NCBI RefSeq assembly: GCF_904849725.1
Contig: NC_058518.1
Location: 323,724,581-323,788,580, forward strand
From: Hordeum vulgare subsp. vulgare
Lineage: Eukaryota > Streptophyta > Magnoliopsida > Poales > Poaceae
Length of the DNA stretch: 64,000 bases
Reading direction: 5' to 3'
This document shows positions 36,740 through 47,654 of the stretch, in pieces. The translations under genes and the position numbers were made by a program. A model generated the notes under the pieces. That model worked only from the letters and a program-made list of their open reading frames with translations. It was not told where the DNA came from and searched no databases. Numbering within the stretch: position 1 is the first letter of the stretch; every line of letters starts with the position of its first letter.

Positions 36740-37020
36740 GAATTTTTCTCCGTTTTGGAATATTTGAAAAAAAAAATTGGAAGTAGTCCGGAAAGTGCGC
36801 GAGGAGGCGACAAGCCTCCACGGCGCGGGCCCACCCCCTGGCCGCGCCGTGAGGGCTTGTAGCCACCTCGTGCGCCTCCCGGACTCCGTTTTCGTGCAGG
36901 GGACTCCTTTTGGTCTAGAAACAATCATTATATATACTTTCCTTTGGTCTGACCCCGCATCACGCAGATTTCCTCTGTTTTTCGTTTCGAGATTGTTTTC
37001 TGCCGCAGATCTATGTCAAG
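36740..37020 (+). other. G1 spacer between integrase and the 3' ORF
   Basis: It holds an A run at about 36767, a GC-rich stretch (36790-36900) with inverted similarity (cacggcgcgggc / ggccgcgccgtg), and a TATATATAC at about 36930 that could serve the downstream ORF. Confidence 0.5.
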
Positions 37021-37497
37021 ATGTCTTCTCAAGAGTCTGTGGGGGAGAACAACCTCCGTCAAATATATGGAGAAGTTCATGCTGATATGAAAAGGATGGA
37101 GGTCATGGAGGCTAAGGAGAAGGATCAAGCATGGGACGAAGTGCAATCTGTGCTCAACAAGGAAGAAGTTGAAGAAGTGGATTTCCTCCAATCCTACCTC
37201 CACCTACTATCTCCATCTTTGATTGAACTCTTGAGGTTTTGTGAAACAACTCGTGCTCGCAATACTTGTCTCACTCGTGAAGTTGTTTTGCTGGAGAAAC
37301 ATATCACATATCTCCAAAGTATAAATCGAAGACTGATGGCCCTCTTGGAATCAAAGGTTGCAACAACTCCACCATCACCGTCAAAGGAAGACAACCGAGA
37401 ATTGGTATGGGCAATCCCCTTGACTTTTGCCAAGCTTGGGGGAGTTGCCCCGGTATCGTATCACCATCACATCTTTTGCCTTTACCTTTGTTTTTAG
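37021..37497 (+). CDS. G1 extra 3' ORF (158 aa), helical protein of unknown function
   Basis: An uninterrupted frame follows the integrase: MSSQESVGENNLRQIYGEVH, then KRMEVMEAKEKDQAWDEVQ, a predicted coil around LTREVVLLEKHITYLQSINRRL, and a Pro/Ser stretch (TTPPSPSKED). It ends near TFAKLGG. Extra ORFs between integrase and 3' LTR are known in many Triticeae gypsy elements, but I know no function for this one. It is the only G1 frame still fully open. Confidence 0.5.
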   Translation: MSSQESVGENNLRQIYGEVHADMKRMEVMEAKEKDQAWDEVQSVLNKEEVEEVDFLQSYLHLLSPSLIELLRFCETTRARNTCLTREVVLLEKHITYLQSINRRLMALLESKVATTPPSPSKEDNRELVWAIPLTFAKLGGVAPVSYHHHIFCLYLCF

Positions 37498-37576
37498 TTT
37501 TCCTTTTCAGGTTTCTTTTTCTCTAGTAGTTTAAAAGTCTTAGTGTTTTAGTCTTGAGTTTTGCTTTGTGTCACCC

Positions 37577-39190
37577 TGATGCCAACTGTTCTTCCCCTTT
37601 GCAACGGCACCAGAAGAATGTTGTTAGCACTCTCCGGCAATCGAAACTAGAAGAATGTTGTTGACGGACCACAAGCGCATGGGATCGTAGCAGTTTTCGA
37701 GGGTAGAGTATTCGACCCAAATTTGTTGATTCGCACGACGAGAGGTGAGAGAATACTCTCAAGTATTAGCAGTTGAATTGTTAGATTCAACCACACCTGA
37801 AAGATAAGTATCTGCAAGCAAAGTAGTAACAACAAAGTAGCGAGTAACGGTAGTGGCAAGGAACAACAGTAGTGACACCGGTAGCAAGTAGCAACAGTAG
37901 CAAGTGACAGTAGTAGCAATAGTAGCAGCAGAGCAAAACAAGTAACAGCAGTAGCAATAGTAGTAGCAGCAGCAGCAGAGCAAGACAAGTAACAGCAGTA
38001 GCAACAGTAGTAGCAGCATCAGAGTAAAACAAGTAACAGCAGTAGCAACAGTAGTAGCAGCAGCAGTAGGACAAACTCGTATGCAATGGGTCGGTGATTT
38101 GTTTGGATGATATTCATCATGCAACACCTATAACACGAAGAGATATGTGGCTAGCTCCCGTTCGTCAATGTGATGTAGGCATGCATTCTGTGTGTCGTCA
38201 TATGTGCTTAGGGAAAAGAACTTGCATGACATCTATTGTCCATCCCTCTCGTGGCAGCGGGGTCCAAAAGGAAACTACGGGATATTAAGGTTCTCCTTTT
38301 ACTAAAGAACCGGACCAACGCATTAGCACTTGGTGAACACATGAACTCCTCAAACTATGGTCATCACCGGGAGTGGTTCCGGTTATTGTCACTCCGGGGT
38401 TGCCAGATCATAACACATAGTAGGTAACTACAACTTGCAAGATCGGATCTAAAACACACATATATTGGTGACAACATAATAATTTCAGATCTGAAATCAT
38501 GGCACTCGGGCCCTAGTGACAAGCATTAAGCATGGCAAAGTAGTGGCAACATCAATCTCAGAACATAGTGGATACTAGGGATCAATCCCCATCAAAACTA
38601 ACTCGATTACATGATAGATCTCATCCTACTCATCACCGCCCAGCGAGCCTATGAATAGATTACTCACGAACGATGAAGAGCTTCATGGAATTGGAGAGGG
38701 AAGAAGGTTGATGATGACGATGGCGACGATTTCCCCTCTCCGGAGCCCAAGACGGACTCTAGATCTGCCCTCCAGATGCAGAACGGGTGGTGGCGGCGCC
38801 TCCGTATCATAAACGCAGCGAAAACTTCTCTTTCTATTTTTTCTGGGACGAAAGGGATCTTATAGAGCTGGAATTGGGGGCGGCAGAGCCGTGTGGGCCC
38901 CACAAGCCTGCCCACCGCCACCAGGGGGGTGGTGGCAGAGCCAGGGCTTGTGGCCCACTGGCCCACCCCCTGAGGTGGAACTTGGCGCATATATTTTTCT
39001 TATTTTCCAAAACTGCTCCCCGTAAATTTTCACGACGTTTGGAGAACTTTGATTTCTGCACAAAAATGACACCAAGGCAATTCTGCTGAAAACTACGTCA
39101 GTCCAGGTTAGCTCCATTCAAATCATGCAAATTAGAGTCCAAAACAAGGGCAAAAGAGTTTGGAAAAGTAAATACGATGGAGACGTATCA
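37577..39190 (-). mobile_element. Solo LTR of a second gypsy family
   Basis: It starts TGATGCCAACTGTTC and ends GGAGACGTATCA on the plus strand (TGATACGTCTCC... on the minus strand). Both flanks are caccc (37572-37576 and 39191-39195). No internal sequence is attached, so it is a solo LTR left by LTR-LTR recombination. It lies in the non-coding 3' interior of G1. Its U5 half contains a trinucleotide-rich repeat (37810-38070). Confidence 0.85.
37810..38070. repeat. AGC/AGT-rich degenerate tandem repeat in the solo LTR
   Basis: Repeats of caagtaacagcagtagcaac with gtagtagcagcagcag inserts are arranged in about four units of 50-70 bp. Confidence 0.8.
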
Positions 39191-39195
39191 CACCC

Positions 39196-40088
39196 CCGAT
39201 GTATTCTTGCTCATGAGCCTTATAATAAAGAGTGTCTTAGTTGAAGGGCTTTGCCTCTTGCCATGATAAAAAAAAGTGAGAATAGAACAAAAGCATGAAA
39301 GATCATGTAATGATCTTATGGGAAGTGATGGCTTCACATATAAAAAGAATGAGGATTGAAACTTGTTGAGGGTAGGCAAACGTAGACCTTGCTCATTGTT
39401 GCAATTAATAGGAAGTGATAAGGAAGGAGAGGTTCACATATAAATATATCATCTCTCACACCACCTATGATTGTGAACACTCACTAAACTATTACATGCC
39501 TAGAAGTAGATGTTGGATAAGGAAGACAACATAATGAATTGTGTTTGCTTGGTTCCGAACAATGTTATATGATTAGAGATCCCTTAGCATGTGACGATTG
39601 CTTCCACCTCACATTAGCCAAAACTCCCGCACTAAGTAGAGATACTACTTGTGCATCCATAAACCTTCAAACCAGTTTTGCCATGAGTGTCCACCATACC
39701 TACCTATGGATTGAATAAGATCCCTCAAGTAAGTTGTCATCGGTGCAAGCAATAAAAATTGCTCTCTAATATGTATGATCTATTAGTGTGTGGAAAATAA
39801 GCTTTATACGAACCTGTGATGAGGAAGACATAAAAGCGACAGACTACATAATAAAGTTCTTTATCACATGAGGCAATATAAAGTGACGTTCCTCCGCACT
39901 AAGAGGACACGCATCCAAACCTCAAAAGTGCATGACAACCTCTGCTTCCCTCTGCGAAGGGCCTATCTTGTACCTTTACTTTTTGCCCTTGAAAGATACA
40001 TGGTGATCTTCACCAATTCCCTATTTCGCCTTTGTCTTGGCTACCGTCACATGCTTGGGAAAGATCTATATTCATATGTCAACTTGGA
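39196..40088 (+). other. G1 non-coding 3' interior (continuation)
   Basis: It continues G1 after the solo LTR and ends caacttgga at the copia LTR. Its continuation is the reverse complement of 10973-11443, reached through the matching ttgga/tccaa duplication. No open frame of note is present. Confidence 0.75.
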
Positions 40089-42595
40089 TGAAAAGGACGT
40101 GGATGTCGCCTAGAGGGGGGGGGGGTGAATGGGCGCTTTAAAATAGTTAAGGTTTAGGCTTGAACAAATGCGGAATAAAACTAGCGTTTAATATGTCAAG
40201 CACAAAACCTACAAACAACTAGGCTCACCTATGTGCACCAACAACTTATGCTAAGCAAGATAAACAACTAAGTGATAGCAAGATATATTACAATAAACAA
40301 TATGTCTATCACAAAGTAAAGTGCATAAGTAAGGGTACGGGTAAGAGATAACCGAGGCACGGGGAGACGATGATGTATCCCGAAGTTCACACCCTTGCGG
40401 ATGCTAATCTCCGTTAGAGCGGTGTGGAGGCACAATGCTCCCCAAGATGCCACTAAGGCCACCGTAATGTCCTCACGCCCTCGCACAATGCAAGATGTCG
40501 TGATTCCACTAAGGGACCCTTGAGGGCGGTCACCGAACCCGTACAAATGGCAACCCTTGGGGGCGGTCACCGAACCCGTACACGTGGCAACCCTTGGGGG
40601 CGGTTACCGGTACCCGTACAAATTGCTCGGGGCAATCTCCACAACCTAATTGGAGACCCCAACGCTTCCCGGAGCTTCACACCACAATGATTGAGCTCCG
40701 AGACACCACCAAGCTTCTAGGACGCCAAAGCATCCACGAAGAACAATATCAAGGGTACTAAGTACCAAAGGTAGTAAGCTTCTCAACTTCTCACTTCCAC
40801 GTATTACCATGGAGAACTCAAACCGATGCAACTAATGCAATGGCAAGAACACACAAAGTGGTCAAGTCCCTCACACTCAAATTCCTCCACAACAACAAAA
40901 GCTATGGAGAAATATGAGAGGAAGAACAAGGAGCTCACAAAGAACTCCAAGATCAAGATCCAAGGGGTTCCCCTCACATAGAGGAGAAAGTGATTGGTGG
41001 AGATGGTGATCTAGATCTCCTCTCTCTTTTCCCTCAAGAACAAGCAAGAATCATTGGAGGGATAGAGAGTAATCAAGCTCTAAGAATGTCAACAATGGAG
41101 GTAGAACAAGAGCTCAACGGATGGATAAGGCCAAGGGGGAAGAAGACCCCCTTTATATAGTGGGGGGAAAGAATCAGACCGTTACCCCCACTCTCTGCCC
41201 GAGCTCCAGCGGTACTACCGCTCGCTGCAGCGGTACTACCGCTGGCACTCCAGCAGTACTACCGCCAGCTAGCGGTACTACCGCTGGCACTCCAGCGGTA
41301 CTACCGCTGGGCCCCTGGTAGTGCAAAGGCACTACCACCGCCAAGAAAGTCTTCGCAAAAAGGTCCGTCCACGAACAACCGCTAGGCAGGCGGTACTAAG
41401 CTCCTGGAGCGGTACTACCGCTGACCAGGGGCGGTACTTCCGCGAGCCAGCGGTACTACCGCCAACTCTAGCGGTACTACCGCTAGGTCCAGCGGTACTA
41501 CCGCTCGCCACTGAAACAGCCATAACTTTCGCATACGAGCTCCGAATCGAGCAAACCCAAGCTTGTTGGATTCAGGACGACAAGGGCTATCCAAACAGAT
41601 CTTAAGACCATGCGGTTATGAATATGCCAAAGATATAGAGATGTGAGATCTCTATGAATGAAGAACCGACAAAAACTCCAACATCGAAAACATCATAGTA
41701 GATGCATATGGACTCCGTTTTCGATGAGCTCGAGCTTGTCACGAAGATGACCATAAGCTCTAAAACTCACAAAGAGAAACACCAAACAAGAACCAAGAAG
41801 TATGATGCAAGGATGCAAATGGTTTGAGCTCTCAACAAACGATACGATCAAGCTACTCACTTGAGAGCCCCCCTTGATAGAACATCAATCTATCCTAACC
41901 AGAAAACCTATCAAGGGCAAACCTATACCTTGCACCTCGTCCTCTTGAGCTAGATGATGATGATCTTGGCTTCCTCAAGATGGACCACCTTTCTTGATTG
42001 TGTTGGCTTGATGAAGACTAGTTGATTGCTCCCCCATACTCACTATGGGTGAGCCACTCTTGAGCCTATCTTCACAAGTCCATTGCCACCACAATGGACA
42101 GCAAGCTTCAAGCATGCTATCTTCGTGCTGATCCACTTGAACTTGCACATCGCAATCTTGATGACAATCACAACTTGACGTCATACTCCATGGGTTGTAT
42201 GAGATCTTCCCTTTGACGCAAGCCCATGGAAACACACCTAACCCCCACATAGAACTCTCATGAAGACCATGGGTTAGTACACAAACACGTAATGGACAAT
42301 GCTTACCATACCATGGGATCACTTGATCCCTCTCGGTACATCTTGTACGCTTTGTGTGTTGATCATCTTGATTTACTCTTTGTGTGAGATCTTGATCAAC
42401 CATGTGTCTCTATGACCATTATTTGGATAATACCTTGAATACCATCTTGGTCATCATATAAACTCCTTGAACCCAACAGATGGACTTCAAGAAGTGCCTA
42501 TGGACAAATCCTATAAATGTAACTTAAGGCAACCATTAGTCCATAGGAATTGTCATCAAGTACCAAAACCACATATGGAGATATATGCTCCAACA
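40089..42595 (-). repeat. Copia LTR (minus orientation), hybrid copy at the right inversion breakpoint
   Basis: It is 2507 bp long and starts TGAAAAGGACGTGG, ending GCTCCAACA. Its left flank is G1 3' interior; its right flank is the U3 half of the G1 5' LTR. Like 11444-13945 it has a single 245-bp unit. The two are inverted relative to each other and are the likely recombination partners. Confidence 0.88.
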
Positions 42596-43406
42596 ATGTC
42601 CTCAGGAACAAAAGTAACTACTCACAAAGCATTATCATAATCATGACCAGAGAGGTGATGAGTAGCATCAAGGATCTGAACATAAACTTTTCCACCAAGT
42701 AATCCAACTAGCATCAACTACAAAGAGTAATCAACACTACTAGCAACCTTACAAGTACCAACCGGAGTCGCGAGACGGAGATTGGTTACAAGTGATGAAC
42801 TAGGGTTTGGAGATGAGATGGTGCTGATGAAGATGTTGATGGTGACGAGTCCCCTCCGATGAGAGGGGTGTTGGTGATGACGATGACGACGATTTCCCCC
42901 TCCGGGAGGGAAGTTTCCCCGGCAGGATCGTCCTGCCGGAGCTCTAGATTGGTTCTGCTCAAGTTCCGCCTCGTGGCGGCGGCGAAACCACGAAAAAGCT
43001 CCTCCCTCATTTTTTTTCTAGACGAAACCCTTCATATAGCAGAAGAGGGGGCAAGTGGGCCAGCAGGTTGCCCACAAGCCCTCATGGCGCGGTCTAGGGG
43101 GGTGGCCACGCCGTGCAGGCTTGTGGCCAACCCGTGGCGCCCGTGTAGCGCTTCTTCGGCCAAGTATTTTTTATAAATCCGGAAAAATATCCTCGTTGAT
43201 TTTTACGGCGTTTGGAGTTGCGCAGGATAGGTATCTCAACTTTGCTCCACTTTCAGGCCAGAATTCCACCTGCCGGCATTCTCCCTCTTCATGTAAACCT
43301 TGCAAAATAAGAGAGAAAAGGCATAAGAATTGTACCGTGAAGTGAAATAACAGCCCAAGAAGCGATAAATATCAACATGAAAACATGATGCAAAATGGAC
43401 GTATCA
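42596..43406 (-). repeat. G1 5' LTR, U3-side half
   Basis: It matches 10167-10972 (atgtc.tcaggaacaaaag to gacgtatca) in the same orientation. With 14948-15650 inverted it makes one whole LTR. Confidence 0.9.
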
Positions 43407-43411
43407 TGTAT
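43407..43411. repeat. Right target duplication of G1
   Basis: tgtat, identical to 9465-9469. MULE sequence resumes after it. Confidence 0.85.
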
Positions 43412-43648
43412 CTTACTTTGTTTGTAATCTAAAGTTCTTGGTACTATTTGTGTTATCCAACCTAGACCTTCTTTACTAGCACGAATCTCATACATATCCA
43501 TGGCACCTAGACCTTCTTTACATAACCAACACACGAATCTCATACATAACCAACACACATATATCATACATAACCAAGCTTTTTTTACTTTATAAATAAT
43601 TCTTGTTAAAAAGAGTAGCCAAGTTCTCTGTTAGCCTCTGTTTCACTT
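43412..43648 (-). other. MULE central spacer
   Basis: MULE sequence right of G1. It contains short direct repeats (cctagaccttctttac twice; cacgaatctcatacata twice; cataaccaacacac several times). No gene is seen. Confidence 0.5.
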
Positions 43649-43880
43649 GTGTGGCGCCTAAGACCAATGCGCCACACATGTGAAACATAGAGTAACAGAA
43701 AGTGCACACTTCACATGCGAGTAGGTTTTCACATGTGTGGCGCCTAAGCCTTAGGCGCCACACATGTGAAAACCTACTGGCGTCTGAAGTGTGGACTTTC
43801 TGTTACTCTCTGTTTCACATGTGTGGCGCCTGAGACTTAGGCGCCACACATGTGCAACGCCCAAGGCTTAAGCGCCACAC
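43649..43880. repeat. Central cluster of four 29-bp palindromic units inside a larger palindrome
   Basis: The units are at 43649-43677, 43735-43763, 43821-43849 and 43852-43880. The second unit is the core of a perfect 57-nt palindrome (43721-43777, centre at 43749). Weaker inverted similarity around it reaches about 43640-43860: gaaac.tagagtaacagaaag on the left mirrors ctttctgttactctctgtttc on the right. The cluster lies downstream of the transposase stop and, before G1 inserted, between the convergent genes. A role as a bidirectional terminator or small-RNA source is possible but unproven. Confidence 0.85.
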
Positions 43881-43904
43881 ATTCTGGCATGCTGAAAACT
43901 GCAA

Positions 43905-44030
43905 CACATAGTGGTGGAGGAGTTCAAATATACATCACAGGATAGTGGAGTTGAAACATACAATACAATAATACTGGAGTTAAAACATACAACACAAATA
44001 TAGTGGAGTTCAAACATACATAGGGTTCTT
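43905..44030. repeat. About 30-bp tandem repeat downstream of the transposase
   Basis: Four degenerate units of tagtggagttcaaacataca lie in the probable 3' untranslated region of the transposase gene. Confidence 0.7.
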
Positions 44031-44157
44031 AAACTACATACGTCCAAAAGTGCATACATAGTGGAGTTTCATAGTAAGAAAGCGCGCAAGCGAACAAGGT
44101 TCAACAACACATAGGGTTCGAAGATGAAAGCACGCATGAGAATAGAAGCATCCAGCT

Positions 44158-47100
44158 CTATTGGGTCGAGCAAGGCCCCTTTCCCTTCTTCTTCTTCCTC
44201 TCTTCTTCCTCTTCCTCTTCCCTTTTGCGCATTTTTGAAGCCTCTTCCATCACCCTCTGTGTGAAGCGTTGATGCTCTCGCTCTCTCTTTGCTGCGCTCT
44301 CTGCCATCATCTTCTTAAAGTTAGCTTCCCATTCTTTTTTACGTTTCTCTATTGTGTTCCTGTCATTCTCCTTTATCCTAGCCTCATATCTCCGGTGCTC
44401 AAGGTCCATTTGCCACTTTTCCTCCATCCTTGCCTTATACTCTTCTTCCTTCTTCTTCCGCGCTTCGGCTGCATCCTCCTCTCTCAACTTCTTTGCAGCC
44501 CTCTCCATCAACCGCTGCTCCTCACTGGCTGCATCCTTCTCCTTCCCCCACTCCACTTTTGCCTTGATGGGTTGAGAAGCCGCCATACCTACAAAACAGT
44601 CGTCAAAGCTCAGAGTTAGTAAAATAACATACAAAGGAGCATGAAAAACAACATGATAAAGATAAGTCAAATATGTGACATACGGAAATGGTCCTCATAG
44701 GTATCCACGCATACCAATCCTAGTAAGTCCACCACCTATCCCACCCCTGCCTCTAGCACCACCACCACCTATCCCACCCCTACCTCTAGCACCACCACGA
44801 CCTATCCCACCCCTGCCTCTAGCACCACCACGTCCTCTAGTAAGCCCAAGTCGGCTAGGAACTTGTTGGCTTGTGCTTGCTTGACCCGTCCCTTGTTGGC
44901 TTGAACTTGGTTGGCTATGACCATGCTGGCTAGGACTTGGTTGGCTTGACCTGGAATCATTGTTTTTGGACTTCTTGTTTGGCTTCATACACCTTCTTGT
45001 GTTGTGCCCTGTTACACCGCACTCTCCACAACGTGATCTCTCAGTAGGCTCTTGGAATTGGTTGTTCCCCATTTCTTTGCCACCACCATGGCCCCATCCA
45101 TCCATGTCTCCTCTAAAACGCTTTGTCTTTCGTCTTCCCCGTTTCATAACCTTCCACTCCGGGTCGGGTCATATTTGTACTCCATGATACTCCGACCATT
45201 GTGATTGGTCAAAGTATGGTTCAAATCTAGGAGCCCATGTATGCTTCGTGGTCATGATCGAGAACTCGGACTCCCTCACGGTTAGTGGATGGTTGACGTC
45301 CACATTCCTAGTGCGAGCTACCGTGTACAAATGCGAGCATGCGAGATGAAGCAACCTTGGCCTCCCACGAGAGCAATCACACAACGATAAAGATACCTTG
45401 AATGCCCTGTTTCCGTGTTGCTGCCCATCGTTTGTCGTTCCTCCGGGATCATTCACTTGGTATGTCCAATCCTTGTTGTTGTACAACGTAGCCATTTGGG
45501 AGTCAGCCTTCCGTGATTGAAATACCATCCATTTGTCAACCTTTGGTGGAAACTGGTACTTGTACTTTTTCTTGTTCTCTCCCGCAATATGATCATCCGT
45601 TTCTTGCGAGTACCTTAGAAAGTATGCTCTCAACTTGTCGAATGTGTATTGAACTATTGCCGTCATCGGCAACGCACGGACACCCTTCAGCACCCGGTTG
45701 AAGCATTCTGCCATGTTACTTGTCATTTGACCATATCTTCGGCCATCTTCGTCATAAGCTCGTGCCCACTTGGGCCGAAGTTGAATGTGCCTGTTGAGAA
45801 ACTCAAGCCCACCTGCATCAAGTTTTTTGTTTACAAGCAAAGCGTTGTACAATATTGCAAATCGTTTGTCCGAAAATGCTTGACAACAATCTTGAAGATC
45901 ATCCGCCAACCCCTTGCTACCACATGCCCGGTAGAAGTTTGCACAGAAATGCCTCATGCACCATCGATGATGCAAAGGAGCATGGCCGGGAATGACAATG
46001 TCAACCGCGTTAAGAATGCCTTGATGGCGATCCGATATGACACATATTTCCCTCTCAAACGGTAATACTTTGGTTCTCAAAATATGCAAGAACCATTCCT
46101 AGTTAACATTGTTCTCTGCCTCAACCAAAGCAAAAGCCAAAGGCATCAAATGGTTATTGGCATCACTTGCTATTGCAACCAACAAAGTGGCCTTGAATTG
46201 TCCGGTCAAAAACATGCCATCGATGGATATGACAGGACGATAGTGTTGAAAAGCCCTCACACATTGCTCAAATGCCCAAAATGCACGGCCAAATACGCAG
46301 ACCCTATTTCCATTGAGAATCCTTGTTTTCTCCCCATACGACTCGGCCACATGAACCATGCCCAGGTTAGTGGCGGCAATAGCTCCCAACAACCTAGGTA
46401 GGCGGTTGTATGCTTGCTCCCAATCACCATAAAACATCTTGAATGCGGCTTGCTTTGCTTTGCATGCCTTACCATATTTCACCTCGTAGTGAAAGAGGGA
46501 TTTCACAAGGTCTTGTACGCTTTTTATGCTCATTGTAGGAAGAGAGGAGATGGAGTTGGAAAGCCTATAAGCGATGAACTCGGAGGTGAGTTGTCTATGA
46601 CTTTGCGACGAAAGGGCACCATCAACCCTCTTGCCTCGACACATGTGAGGCATACAACTGACAATGTTCCATCATGGCCCTCCTTTCCATGGTCTTGCAC
46701 GGACAATCCAAGGACACCCTCTATCCTCACATGCAACCGTGTAACGCAACTTCATGTTTGAATGAACAACTTTGTGTGGCCTATAATGCGTAACAGAATA
46801 TTCATCCAACCACATCTTCAGTTCAAGGAATGTTTGGAACTTTGACCCCGGCAAAATAATATTCTTCCCATGTTTGTCCCGATGAGAAGGTGGCCTAACT
46901 CCGAACAATATGCCTTCGCCTCCGTCAACCACGTCTTCATCCGCAAGGCTAAGATCCTCGAACAATGGTGTCCGGTGATCCCGCTTTAATACCTTCGTGA
47001 AAGCTTCAGCCTCCTTTGCCGTGAACCCTTCCTCATCAACTTCTTCATTGGGACCCTCATCGTCGGACTCAGATGCATAGCCACGTGAGTACGGAATAGA

Positions 47101-47652
47101 ATGGTCCATTGTCTCTTGCAAATTATATTTGTCCAAATCACCAAGATTGTTGTCATGAAGAACAGTACCATCATTCTCATCATCATCATGCTCATCATTA
47201 GCCTCTAGCAATGGTTCATGTTGGACACAAGAAAGAGGTTCAATGTTGGCCTCTTCGTTGATGGGTGGAGGAATAGCTTCAATAATCGGAGAGGCAACCC
47301 GGTTCAAATCCAACTGCAAGTTAGGAACATTTGTTTTGATGGCAAATAACTCTAGAGCCTTGTCTAGTGATTCAACCACTGTATCCTTGTATGCAAGCCA
47401 ACGTTGCTCGGAGTTGACACGCATGGTCTTCCAATGAATGTGCATTCCGAATCCCACATTATGCCTACCATCAAACTCAACTACATCACTAGGGTCCATC
47501 CAATTCAAATCCTTTCGGACTTGTTCCAACAATTCACCATAGCTAGGACATAAATCGAACACCATGTCAAGCTCATCCGGGTCCGGATCAATATTGCTTT
47601 TTAAAAAGGCATCCTTGTCCACGTGATGAACATAAACACATGTTCTTTCCAT
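44158..47652 (-). pseudogene. MURA-type (MuDR-like) DDE transposase of the MULE
   Basis: The frame runs from ATG 47652 to 44695 with no frameshift and only three stops: 46674-46672, 46101-46099 and 45171-45169. Order of domains: an N-terminal region (MERTCVYVHHVDKDAF); acidic linker (NDEHDDDENDG); MuDR DNA-binding domain (about 285-333, ACEDRGCPWIVRARPWKGG); the DDE core with D478 (ISIDGMFLTG), D541 (CVISDRHQGI) and E649 (TSNMAECFNR); SWIM zinc finger (C758, C760, C772, H774); CCHC knuckle (C875-C888); and an RGG-like repeat from a 36-bp tandem repeat (44722-44835). A 95-bp GT-AG intron (44683-44589) could splice to an exon 44588-44158 encoding a charged coiled coil (KKEEEYKARMEEKWQMDLEH...). 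That requires a one-base shift near 44697, so the tail could also be separate. The protein would cut and join the TIRs. Confidence 0.9.
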
Positions 47653-47654
47653 CC

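Larger units (their letters stand above)
9470..43406 (-). mobile_element. Gypsy LTR retrotransposon G1 with nested insertions and an internal inversion
   Basis: The outer boundaries are TGATGACCCAC at 9470 and GTATCA at 43406. Both flanks are tgtat (9465-9469 and 43407-43411), a perfect 5-bp duplication. The 3' LTR (9470-10972) and 5' LTR U3 part (42596-43406) are on the minus strand. The U5 part, gag, protease, RT, RNase H and integrase (14948-37576) lie on the plus strand. This is explained by inversion of 14948-40088. Without insertions the element is about 10 kb, a normal size for this Triticeae gypsy group. All coding parts carry stops or frameshifts. Confidence 0.88.

Noticed and set aside
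37577..37661. Sequence ttgcaacggcaccag left of the solo LTR read as a primer binding site, making the LTR start at 37662
   Set aside because: Perfect caccc flanks at 37572 and 39191 and TGATG...GTATCA ends place the LTR border at 37577, so the string is inside the LTR and not a primer site.
37647..38127. Leu/Ala/Thr-rich minus-strand frames
   Set aside because: They arise from the AGC/AGT tandem repeat in the solo LTR.
39196..40088. Interior of a second gypsy element attached to the solo LTR
   Set aside because: The solo LTR has its own target duplication, and this stretch continues G1 on both sides through the copia ttgga/tccaa duplication.
44269..44619. Plus-strand frames opposite the transposase coil
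   Set aside because: They are the antisense of the Lys/Glu-rich coil (Leu/Ser/Phe-rich translation), with no independent support.
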